Origin: JADFNO01 sp965369945
GTDB taxonomy: Bacteria; Planctomycetota; Phycisphaerae; Phycisphaerales; SM1A02
Direction: 5' to 3'
Assembly (NCBI GenBank): GCA_965369945.1
Contig: CBDUST010000242.1
Coordinates: 1 to 7,313 of the forward strand
DNA: 7,313 nucleotides
Shown here: piece by piece, positions 1 through 5,795 of the stretch
Layout of the letters: the number at the start of each line of letters is the position of its first letter
How positions within the stretch are numbered: the first letter of the stretch is position 1
Notes under the pieces: model-generated
Database searches by the model: none
Told to the model about the DNA's origin: nothing
What the model saw: the letters and a program-made list of their open reading frames with translations, nothing else
Translations under genes and position numbers: made by a program

Positions 1-1055
1 CTCACCATCCCGAGTACTGCTAGAGTGAGTCCCATCACCAAGAACACCATCACGACTGCGGCGACAGACACCGCCGTTCGATTGCGATGTAGGAATTTGC
101 GAATGCGATAGGTGGCGCCGGGTGGGCCCGCGATCACCGGTTCGTCATTGAGGTGTCTCTTGATGTCCATTGCCAAGCCGTTGGCTGTGTCATAACGACG
201 TGACCTATCCTTTTCCAAGCACTTCATAACGATCCAGTCAAGATCGCCTCTGAGCAATGAGCTCAGTCGCCTCACATCCGTTTGTCGCTCCTTGGCTGTT
301 TGCGTTGCCGTTTCGCCAAGAGAACTCAGCCGTGTACTTGGCTTGTGCGGCTCCGTTTCCAGGATTATCCGCAACATCTCCGCATACCCTTTGCTCGTCA
401 GTTCCTTGCTATCAAACGGCGTCGTTCCCGTGAGCAACTCGTAAAGCAACACGCCAAGTGAATAGATGTCGCTGCGCGTGTCGATATCCAGTCCACTCAT
501 TTCCGCCTGCTCTGGGCTCATGTACGCAGGCGTGCCGATCATCTGATGATGCTCAGTAAAGAGCGTCTTTTGTGTCAGCTCCGAATTTGTTGCCTTGGCG
601 ATTCCGAAATCAATTACTTTTGGTACAGGCACTCCATCATGCAAGGTGATAAGCACATTAGACGGCTTGATATCGCGGTGGATTATTCCTTTTTGGTGTG
701 CGTGTTGAATCGCATTGCAGACACTTGTGAAAAGCTCCAGCCTGGCTTTGGCGTTTAGCTTTTCCTTATCACAGTATTCCAAAATCCCGATTCCCTTGAC
801 ATACTCCATCGCAAAGTAAGGCCGACCCGTTTCGGTTGCACCGGCATCAAGCACTTTGGCGATATTGGGGTGATCCATCATCGCCAGCGCTTGGCGTTCA
901 GCCTCAAAGCGCGCGATCACCTGCTTCGTGTCCATACCGAGCTTGATGATCTTCAGAGCAACCCGCCGCTTCACCGGCTCGCGCTGCTCAGCCATCCACA
1001 CACTGCCGAAGCCACCCTCGCCGATCTGCTGAAGCAGCTTGTAGCGGTCGATCAT
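1..1055 (-). CDS. Serine/threonine protein kinase, membrane-anchored (3' end outside window; N-terminus detached by a TAG)
   Basis: Hanks-type Ser/Thr kinase expected to phosphorylate cytoplasmic proteins. It was read directly on the minus strand; the frame stays open to the window edge. Numbered from the ancestral start at 1301, the order is: glycine loop GEGGFGSV (94-101), VALK with the ATP-binding Lys117, HRDIKPSN with catalytic Asp210 (208-215), DFG (231-233), then GTPAYMSPEQ, and the DIYSLGVLLYELLTG helix. A hydrophobic segment at about 411-433 follows a basic stretch and should be a single transmembrane helix; the extracytoplasmic part lies beyond the window. In planctomycetes such kinases often carry TPR or WD40 repeats there, which cannot be seen here. 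I start the CDS at the ATG at 1055, just before the RYKLLQQIGEG domain start, because it has a good Shine-Dalgarno (GAGAAGG, 8 nt spacing) and lies downstream of the in-frame TAG. A GTG at 1199 is another in-frame start, with a poorly placed ribosome site. The gene follows the sigma factor gene on the same strand, so they are probably cotranscribed and functionally linked. Confidence 0.9.
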   Translation of the reverse strand, partial: MIDRYKLLQQIGEGGFGSVWMAEQREPVKRRVALKIIKLGMDTKQVIARFEAERQALAMMDHPNIAKVLDAGATETGRPYFAMEYVKGIGILEYCDKEKLNAKARLELFTSVCNAIQHAHQKGIIHRDIKPSNVLITLHDGVPVPKVIDFGIAKATNSELTQKTLFTEHHQMIGTPAYMSPEQAEMSGLDIDTRSDIYSLGVLLYELLTGTTPFDSKELTSKGYAEMLRIILETEPHKPSTRLSSLGETATQTAKERQTDVRRLSSLLRGDLDWIVMKCLEKDRSRRYDTANGLAMDIKRHLNDEPVIAGPPGATYRIRKFLHRNRTAVSVAAVVMVFLVMGLTLAVLGMV

Positions 1056-1301
1056 CTGACCCGCCTTCTCGCGGGGCGAGTGAGTCAATGTTGGATTGGC
1101 CTCGCCCGGTTCGGCAGTGTCGTGCGTGGTTTGGCCAAGAAAGGTCCCAGCCTCGATATCAGCCTTGAGCAGCGCCTCGATCTTGGCGCGCAGTCCCACG
1201 TTGTCGCCACAAGCTCCCTTGAGCTAGCCGATTCGTTCACTCTGGTCGGAGATCTCACGGGCGGCATGGAAAATTGACTCTGTATTCTGGATTTGCGGCA
1301 T
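1056..1301 (-). pseudogene. Detached N-terminal segment of the kinase gene with a nonsense codon (TAG at 1224-1226)
   Basis: The likely ancestral start of the kinase is the ATG at 1301, with a perfect AGGAG six bases upstream. Its frame runs 25 codons (starting MPQIQNTESIFHAARE), meets TAG at codon 26, then continues in the same frame as LKGACGDNVGLRAKIEALL and on to the kinase domain at residue 83. From family knowledge, planctomycete kinases often begin with a helical region of the pattern 'IFxxAxxL...R..YL..ACG.D..LR..VEALL', so sequence on both sides of the TAG belongs to one conserved region and the TAG stands where an aromatic residue is usual. A Tyr codon (TAC or TAT) differs from TAG by one base. 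This is a point nonsense change without frameshift: a real mutation, a readthrough site or a sequencing error. The lost part is non-catalytic. Confidence 0.75.
1064..1070 (-). promoter_or_regulatory. Internal ribosome binding site for the kinase restart at 1055
   Basis: On the minus strand GAGAAGG lies eight bases before the in-frame ATG at 1055, which directly precedes the kinase domain. It offers a way to make the catalytic domain despite the upstream TAG. It may be chance: purine-rich stretches are common. Confidence 0.5.
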
Positions 1302-1307
1302 GATTCA

Positions 1308-1312
1308 CTCCT
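1308..1312 (-). promoter_or_regulatory. Ribosome binding site AGGAG of the ancestral kinase start
   Basis: On the minus strand AGGAG stands six bases before the ATG at 1301. It is the best ribosome site in the kinase gene and argues that 1301 was the authentic start, although the frame from it ends after 25 codons. Confidence 0.75.
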
Positions 1313-1317
1313 GCTCG

Positions 1318-1338
1318 ACGGGCAGAATTGGTGCCCGT
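1318..1338 (-). other. Short inverted repeat between sigma factor and kinase genes
   Basis: ACGGGC (1318-1323) and GCCCGT (1333-1338) can form a 6-bp stem with a 9-base loop. In the minus-strand transcript this sits five bases before the kinase AGGAG. No T-run follows, so it is not an intrinsic terminator. It could dampen kinase translation or be chance. Confidence 0.3.
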
Positions 1339-1386
1339 GACTCAATGCGTATTTCAGCTGAACTTCACCCCACAGACTTGCGAGAT

Positions 1387-1956
1387 TTATGAGCCGTCGG
1401 TGAGTTCGTTATACAGCCATGCCCGGGCGTAGGCCCAGTAACGGTCAGCGGTGGTGGGGGAGATGTCCAAGATCGCCGCTGCCTGTTTGAGCGTCAGCCC
1501 GCCGAAGAACCGTAATTTGACCAGTTGAGCTTTGGCCGGGTCTTCCGCCGCGAGTTTCGTCAGCGCTGCATCGAGATCAAGCACCTCCTCCGGCAGAACG
1601 TCGCTCTTCAATGAGGCGCTATCCAGCGTTGTGCGCTTCAACCCACCGCCACGCTTCATAGCGTTGCCAGCTCGCGCTCGGTCGATCAGAATGCGTCGCA
1701 TCGCTTCGGCGGCGGCGGCGAAAAAGTGGCCGCGATCGTCCCATCTCAAATCAGCGTTTTCCTCTGACCCGACCAATCGTATATAGGCCTCGTGCACAAG
1801 TGCCGTTGCCTGGAGCGTATTGCCGCTACTCTCGCGTGCCATCCGACTTTCGGCAAGCTTGCGCAGCTCCTCATACACCACAGGCAGCAGTTCCTGGGAA
1901 GCCTGCTGATCGCCTTGCTGGACCGCTTCTAAGATGCGGGTGACATCTGCTCGCAT
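1387..1956 (-). CDS. ECF-like RNA polymerase sigma factor (TIGR02999-type)
   Basis: Sigma-70 family factor, 189 aa, that would direct RNA polymerase to a specific promoter set. Region 2 spans roughly residues 8-85, including LQATALVHEAYIRLV (48-62) and the later WDDRGHFFAAAAEAMRRILIDRAR segment typical of the planctomycete TIGR02999 group. Region 4 follows a variable linker and holds the helix-turn-helix (about 153-178, LKQAAAILDISPTTADRYW). The protein ends TDGS, stop TAA. The ATG at 1956 is the first possible start because an in-frame TAA lies two codons upstream; no strong Shine-Dalgarno is visible. The kinase gene follows on the same strand after 85 bp. No anti-sigma factor gene is seen, and in this group a kinase neighbour commonly takes that place. 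The acidic residues usual in ECF region 2.2 are replaced here, with Thr51 in that position, consistent with control by phosphorylation (inference from the EcfP/PknT model). Confidence 0.93.
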   Translation of the reverse strand: MRADVTRILEAVQQGDQQASQELLPVVYEELRKLAESRMARESSGNTLQATALVHEAYIRLVGSEENADLRWDDRGHFFAAAAEAMRRILIDRARAGNAMKRGGGLKRTTLDSASLKSDVLPEEVLDLDAALTKLAAEDPAKAQLVKLRFFGGLTLKQAAAILDISPTTADRYWAYARAWLYNELTDGS

Positions 1957-2137
1957 GAGTCTTTAGAGCATACCGTCTGAGTGCACAAGCACGCGACCCT
2001 TTTTCTGGCAAACGGGGCGTCCACGGCTTGACGTGTCACGATCCGATCCGGCCCCTCGTACGAGCAGTCTTGCAACGAAGCACCGACAGGTGGCAATTCT
2101 CGGCGTAGCATGTGCTTTGACGGACCGAGGCTCAAGC
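1957..2137. other. Divergent intergenic region between sigma factor gene and rsmD
   Basis: These 181 bp must hold the promoters of both the minus-strand sigma/kinase unit and the plus-strand rsmD unit. I found no convincing -35/-10 pair on either strand: a TTGACG at 2028-2033 has no suitable -10 at normal spacing, and TATGCT upstream of the sigma factor start has no matching -35. Open frames crossing it look like extensions of, or shadows of, the flanking genes. Confidence 0.6.
2127..2130 (+). promoter_or_regulatory. Ribosome binding site GAGG deciding the rsmD start
   Basis: GAGG lies seven bases before the ATG at 2138. It supports that ATG over the in-frame ATG at 2033, which would add 35 residues with no resemblance to the RsmD family. 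Confidence 0.65.
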
Positions 2138-2755
2138 ATGCCCAAGATCATCGCTGGTGAATTTCGATCGCGCTCACTCCGAACCCTTCCGGGAGTTGAG
2201 TCGACCAGACCCATACTCAGCCGGGTCAAGGAATCGGTTTTCGGTATGTTGCACGAATGGTTCGACGGCGCTCGTGTGCTGGATTTGTTTGCGGGCGTGG
2301 GGACGGTGGGGTTGGAAGCGGTAAGCCGTGGGGCGTCCGAAGTGTTGATGGTCGAGCGGGACGCGAAGGTGTTTGGGGTACTTCAGCACAACATCGAGAC
2401 GCTGCAATGCGGCGACCGCGCCAAGGCGATGCAGGCGGACGCCCTCGCGCAAACGTGTCTGATGCGTGCGCCGCAGCCGGTCGATCTGATGTTCGTCGAT
2501 CCGCCATATTCGCTGATGCGTGATGAAGGTTCCCGGCAACGAGTTCTCGATCAGATCGCCAGATGTCGACCGATCATGGGTGACAAGGGATTTGTGGTGC
2601 TTCGAAGCCCGCTTGGGCCTGAGGACATCGATCTTTCCATAGATGGTTTCGTAGGGCCGGAGCCGCATCGATACCGAAAAGACATGTGGGCGCTATTCTA
2701 TGAGCCTGCTCAGAAGACTGCGTGTTCAGAGCCTGGCGATGTGACGCCCGGGTGA
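2138..2755 (+). CDS. rsmD: 16S rRNA (guanine(966)-N(2))-methyltransferase RsmD
   Basis: SAM-dependent methyltransferase expected to make m2G966 (E. coli numbering) in helix 31 of 16S rRNA during 30S assembly in the cytoplasm. The 205-aa product is close to the usual RsmD length (about 190-200). Visible family marks are the N-terminal IIAGEFRSRSLRTLPG (4-19), TRP...RVKESVF (23-35), the SAM-binding motif I VLDLFAGVGTVGLEA (47-61), the acidic end of strand 2 VERD (72-75), an Asn at position 85, and the catalytic DPPY motif (121-124). The chosen ATG at 2138 starts MPKIIAGEFR, exactly where family members begin, and has GAGG seven bases upstream. The nucleotidyltransferase gene starts 36 bp after the stop, suggesting an RNA-maturation operon. 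Nothing essential is missing. Confidence 0.95.
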   Translation: MPKIIAGEFRSRSLRTLPGVESTRPILSRVKESVFGMLHEWFDGARVLDLFAGVGTVGLEAVSRGASEVLMVERDAKVFGVLQHNIETLQCGDRAKAMQADALAQTCLMRAPQPVDLMFVDPPYSLMRDEGSRQRVLDQIARCRPIMGDKGFVVLRSPLGPEDIDLSIDGFVGPEPHRYRKDMWALFYEPAQKTACSEPGDVTPG

Positions 2756-2791
2756 TGCGCACTGTCCAGGCGACGAAGGGTCCACCGCTCG

Positions 2792-4054
2792 ATGGCAAGC
2801 ACGGCAGACAACCCGGCGCGGCGACCCGCCAGTGATCTTCGAACGGCGGCCGTGGAGGTCCTGCGCACGTTGGTCGATGCAGGGCACGAGGCGTACTTTG
2901 CCGGCGGGTGTGTGAGAGACAAACTCCTGGGAATCGAGCCGGCCGACTATGACATCGCGACCGACGCCAAGCCTGATGAGGTTGGGCAATTGTTTCGCCG
3001 CACCCAACACGTCGGCGAGTCGTTTGGCGTCGTATTGGTTTCGTCACACGGTCACCAAATTGAGGTGGCAACGTTCCGCAGCGACGGCGTGTACTCTGAT
3101 GGACGTCATCCCGAGACGGTTACATACTCCGATGCCGAGCATGACGCCCAGCGTCGAGACTTCACGATCAACGGTCTGTTTGAGAATCCGCTAACGAATG
3201 AGATTATCGATCATGTGGGCGGACAAGTAGATCTTGAGGCGAGAACGATCCGTGCCATTGGCGATGCGGACGCCAGGATCCGCGAGGATCGGCTGCGCAT
3301 GCTTCGCGCGGTACGATTTGCAGCACGATTTAGATTCGCCATCGAGCAGCGCACCGCCGACGCTATTCGGCGCGCGGCGGGTGACCTGCAAGGCGTGAGT
3401 CGCGAGCGCATCGGTTGGGAACTCAAGCGAATGCTGAGCCACGAAAGTCGAGCCGTGGCTGCACGGGAGCTGCAGATACTCGGTCTTGATTCAGCCGTTC
3501 TGAACGAAGCGAGCCTGACGACAGCAACCCCACGGCTTGCGGGGCTACCCAAGACGGCACCCTATCCAACAGCTCTAGCCGGATGGCTTCTTGATCGCCA
3601 CGAGTCGACTGAAGATCGGCTCAGAGATCGGGCCCACGGCTGGTCAGGCAGCCTGATGCTTTCCAATGCCGAGCAGCACCAGTTGACCCGTTGCTTGGCG
3701 ATCTACCAAACCCTTCGCACGGACTGGTCAGGCCTGGGTATCGCCAAGCAGAAGCGTCTGGCATCGCAAGTAGAGTTCGCCGAAGCGATGGCAATTCTTG
3801 AGGCAATCGAGCCGGAAGAACTCATCGATATCCGTCGCCAGACCGCGATACTGGCTGAGACGGGTCTTCAGCCGACACCCCTGATCGACGGCAACGACCT
3901 GGCCGAGCTCGGATTGACGCCGGGTCCGATCTTCGGCCGTGTCCTGGAGGCGGTCTACGATGCCCAATTGGAGGGCAGCGTGGGGGATCGAAAGGCTGCC
4001 CTGGTTCTGGCGAGCGCCCTGGCCAAGACGTTCACAGAGGCCGATTACTCGTGA
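2792..4054 (+). CDS. cca: CCA tRNA nucleotidyltransferase / poly(A) polymerase family protein (class II)
   Basis: Class II nucleotidyltransferase, 420 aa, most likely adding or repairing the 3' CCA of tRNAs; a CC-only, A-only or poly(A) polymerase role cannot be excluded from sequence. The head domain has GGCVRD (38-43), the metal-binding DYD (Asp52, Asp54), a third carboxylate in IEVATFR (Glu91), and RRDFTING (121-128) near the nucleotide-selecting segment. The neck motif REDRLRMLRAVRFAARF starts at 164. The body continues with VSRERIGWELKRML. The C-terminal tail LIDGNDLAELGLTPGPIFG followed by a VYDAQLEG helix is typical of tRNA nucleotidyltransferase tails. No HD phosphohydrolase domain is evident. 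The start at 2792 has only a distant GAAGGG (11 bases upstream). An ATG overlapping the rsmD stop at 2755 is out of frame and closes after 26 codons. No intrinsic terminator follows the gene. Confidence 0.92.
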   Translation: MASTADNPARRPASDLRTAAVEVLRTLVDAGHEAYFAGGCVRDKLLGIEPADYDIATDAKPDEVGQLFRRTQHVGESFGVVLVSSHGHQIEVATFRSDGVYSDGRHPETVTYSDAEHDAQRRDFTINGLFENPLTNEIIDHVGGQVDLEARTIRAIGDADARIREDRLRMLRAVRFAARFRFAIEQRTADAIRRAAGDLQGVSRERIGWELKRMLSHESRAVAARELQILGLDSAVLNEASLTTATPRLAGLPKTAPYPTALAGWLLDRHESTEDRLRDRAHGWSGSLMLSNAEQHQLTRCLAIYQTLRTDWSGLGIAKQKRLASQVEFAEAMAILEAIEPEELIDIRRQTAILAETGLQPTPLIDGNDLAELGLTPGPIFGRVLEAVYDAQLEGSVGDRKAALVLASALAKTFTEADYS

Positions 4055-4143
4055 TCGATCGAGCGAGCTGGCAGCAGAGGGGCTCTGCGTGGAAGGGGAG
4101 ATTCTGATGTTTGTGCCGCGCGGTGCGAAAAACCGGCGGAATG

Positions 4144-4176
4144 GAACTTTGCGGGGACCCTAGCGTCGGATAAACT
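4144..4176 (+). promoter_or_regulatory. Candidate ECF-type promoter for the ClpP-fold gene pair
   Basis: GAACTT (4144-4149) is followed after exactly 16 bases by TCGGA (4166-4170). The E. coli sigma-E pattern is GAACTT-N16-TCTGA, so only one base differs. An overlapping weak housekeeping-like reading is TTTGCG (4148-4153), 17 bp, TAAACT (4171-4176). Either would start transcription at about 4176-4185 and give a leader of roughly 105-115 nt before the ATG at 4289. This is pattern matching only; planctomycete sigma factor consensus sequences may differ. Confidence 0.35.
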
Positions 4177-4194
4177 AGGTTTGGATGCTTTTTG

Positions 4195-4213
4195 CCCGGT
4201 CGGCGCGACCGGG
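4195..4213 (+). other. Perfect 8-bp inverted repeat in the presumed 5' leader
   Basis: CCCGGTCG (4195-4202), a 3-base GCG spacer and CGACCGGG (4206-4213) form a very stable hairpin. A T-run precedes it instead of following it, so it is not a plus-strand intrinsic terminator; on the minus strand it is followed by As. If the promoter at 4144-4176 is used it lies near the 5' end of the mRNA, where such stems may protect from decay. A palindromic protein-binding site is another possibility. Confidence 0.5.
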
Positions 4214-4277
4214 ACGGCATCGAAGGCGGTCATTGTGCTGATCTATCCTGGACCGTTGCTTGCATAACTTGACAGGT

Positions 4278-4282
4278 GAGGA
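4278..4282 (+). promoter_or_regulatory. Ribosome binding site of the first ClpP-fold gene
   Basis: GAGGA ends six bases before the ATG at 4289, within GGTGAGGA. It fixes the start that yields a complete signal peptide. Confidence 0.75.
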
Positions 4283-4288
4283 AACTCC

Positions 4289-5725
4289 ATGAACTGCCGC
4301 TTCACAGCCTGGATGAACGTCACGCTGATCGCCATTGTCATCGCCCTTGTGGCCCCTTTGTCTGTACAAGCCCAAGTCGACGACGAAGGCCAGACCGAGG
4401 ACATCGTGTACATGGCCGACGGTCGTGTGCTGCACGGCCAGATCCTCAGCGAGACACCGACACAGGTGATCTTTCAGTACATCGATCGGAAGCTGAACTT
4501 ACAGAGCAAACTCACGCTCGCTCGTTCGGACATCGAGAGTATCGACCGGGGCGTTCCGATCGAGGATCCGATCGAGCCGGAAGTGAGGAAATCGACTGTT
4601 CGAAAATCGAACACATCGAAGCCCGATGGATGGAGCGGCTACGGGCGCTTGCGCTCCGACAGCGACGCCGAGAACGTTCCGAGCTTCTATATGGTTCCAA
4701 TGAAGGGGCAGATGGGGACAGACATCACCGCCTCGATTTATAAGGAGCTGGTCGCTGATATTCGCGAGGTCAATCCGGATGTCATCATCATTCAGATGGA
4801 AAGCGCCGACTACGCCGACACGTTCGCAACCGCGATCGGCGAAGCGGAACCCGGTGAGATCAGTCGCCCGGAGTTTGATGACTACAAGGAGATCGTCAAT
4901 ATCTTCCACGATGATCTGGGGGACTATCGACAAGTCGTTTGGGTGCAAGACGCGGTTGGTATCGCCTCGACGATGGCTCTCTCGTGGGAAGAGCTCTATA
5001 TGACGCCCGATGCTCGCCTCGGCGGGATGAGAATGGTCATTGAGCTGACGGGCGCTGACAAGTGGTCGGACGACGATATCCGCGCGAAGATGATGGCCGC
5101 GTGGATGGGGTCGGCCAAGTCGTTATTGGAGTACGGGGGGTATGCCTACGAACTGGCCGATGCAATGATGTGGGCGCCGCATAAGCTCAGCGCGTCTTTT
5201 AGGGGGCGTGAAGTCGTGTGGTCGCTGCAGGAAGATGGGGAGTTCGTCGTCGACAATGATGACGAAGAAACAGCCGAATTCACGGCGGTTGCCGCGGAGA
5301 ATCTTCTCATTAGCGACGGCACTGCCGAGACGCTCGACGATCTCGCGTTGCTGCTTGGATTCCGTGAATATCGCGTGGTCGACGCGTACCCCAAAGAAGT
5401 GGTCAGTGGATACCGGGAGGACTGGCGCACTGCGTTCAGTAACACAGTTGCCTGGTGGAAAGACTATCAACAGTACATGGGCTGGGTCGGTGGTGAGGAC
5501 GCTCTGGCGTATTTGAGCAAAGCCAAGCGTTCGATTGAGCGAATCATAAGGGCTATGGATATGTACCCTCCGGTTGAGCTGCGCTGGAAAGAGGAACGGG
5601 GTACAACGAAGTTCCAGCTCGAGATGCTGGTTGAGCAACTGAAGCAAAGGATTCGTGACATGCGGCAGCGCGGCGGCGATCGCGGCGGCGGCCGCCGCGG
5701 CGGCGGCGGATTAGGTGGTGGATGA
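4289..5725 (+). CDS. Exported ClpP/crotonase-fold (NfeD/SppA-like) protein, probable pseudoprotease, with Arg/Gly-rich tail
   Basis: 478 aa; no named function. Layout: signal peptide (1-28; hydrophobic core LIAIVIALVAPL, likely cut after SVQA); a small beta-rich domain (about 38-87, IVYMADGRVLHGQI ... ARSDIESI) like the SH3/Sm-like modules common in planctomycete exported proteins; a charged linker (88-130); a ClpP/crotonase-fold domain from about 133 (FYMVPMKGQMG, PDVIIIQMES, VVWVQDAVGIAS, LYMTPDARLGG, ENLLISDGTAETLDDLALLLGF); a charged helical region; and an Arg/Gly-rich end RGGDRGGGRRGGGGLGGG. It is a paralogue of the next gene. Aligned on the 'DEIY/EELY' strand, the Ser nucleophile position holds Gly224 (motif AVGIASTMALSWEELYM), and the oxyanion-type Gly-Gly turn is Asp174-Tyr175 (ESADY). 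Ser227 lies three residues later and could matter only if the local alignment is shifted. Hence probably non-catalytic, possibly a binding or regulatory partner of its neighbour. The assignment to the fold rests on motifs seen by eye. Confidence 0.85.
   Translation: MNCRFTAWMNVTLIAIVIALVAPLSVQAQVDDEGQTEDIVYMADGRVLHGQILSETPTQVIFQYIDRKLNLQSKLTLARSDIESIDRGVPIEDPIEPEVRKSTVRKSNTSKPDGWSGYGRLRSDSDAENVPSFYMVPMKGQMGTDITASIYKELVADIREVNPDVIIIQMESADYADTFATAIGEAEPGEISRPEFDDYKEIVNIFHDDLGDYRQVVWVQDAVGIASTMALSWEELYMTPDARLGGMRMVIELTGADKWSDDDIRAKMMAAWMGSAKSLLEYGGYAYELADAMMWAPHKLSASFRGREVVWSLQEDGEFVVDNDDEETAEFTAVAAENLLISDGTAETLDDLALLLGFREYRVVDAYPKEVVSGYREDWRTAFSNTVAWWKDYQQYMGWVGGEDALAYLSKAKRSIERIIRAMDMYPPVELRWKEERGTTKFQLEMLVEQLKQRIRDMRQRGGDRGGGRRGGGGLGGG
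5661..5721 (+). repeat. GC-rich low-complexity tract coding the Arg/Gly tail, with a 14-bp palindrome
   Basis: The last 60 bases of the first ClpP-fold gene are CGG/GGC-type repeats. They include the perfect palindrome GCGGCGGCCGCCGC (5685-5698) and many GG pairs. The tract could slip during replication, so tail length may vary between strains, and its RNA should be strongly structured just before the stop codon and the next gene. Confidence 0.7.
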
Positions 5726-5795
5726 ACCGAATCCTATTTTCCGGGTACTTCCTACCTGCCACAGGTTTTTGTCAATCGATTTCGCGAGACTGAGT

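Larger units (their letters stand above)
4055..4288. other. Intergenic region upstream of the ClpP-fold pair
   Basis: 234 bp without a convincing gene. It holds a 6-bp GCAGAG/CTCTGC inverted repeat (4074-4088, no T-run), a possible 18-codon ORF at 4107-4163 with a GGGGAG site six bases before its ATG, an ECF-type promoter match at 4144-4170, an 8-bp GC-rich hairpin at 4195-4213, and the ribosome site of the next gene. Confidence 0.6.

Noticed and set aside
870..1277. Plus-strand 135-codon ORF
   Set aside because: It lies opposite the kinase gene, whose minus-strand frame shows all kinase motifs; the plus frame shows no recognisable domain.
2033..2137. Extended N-terminus of RsmD from the ATG at 2033
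   Set aside because: The added 35 residues do not resemble the family, and GAGG sits correctly before the ATG at 2138.
2755..2835. ATG overlapping the rsmD stop (TGATG) as a coupled start of the next gene
   Set aside because: It is in a different frame from the nucleotidyltransferase and closes after 26 codons.
4074..4088. GCAGAG/CTCTGC hairpin after the nucleotidyltransferase gene as a terminator
   Set aside because: Only 6 bp and no T-run follows; not an intrinsic terminator.
4107..4163. 18-codon ORF (MFVPRGAKNRRNGTLRGP) with GGGGAG six bases before its ATG, as a leader peptide
   Set aside because: Too short to support by coding signal, no regulatory codon run, and it overlaps the better supported promoter match at 4144-4170. 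Kept only as a possibility in the intergenic entry.
5715..5795. GTG start at 5715 for the second ClpP-fold gene
   Set aside because: It would bury a complete signal peptide 27 residues inside the protein; the ATG at 5796 places it at the N-terminus.
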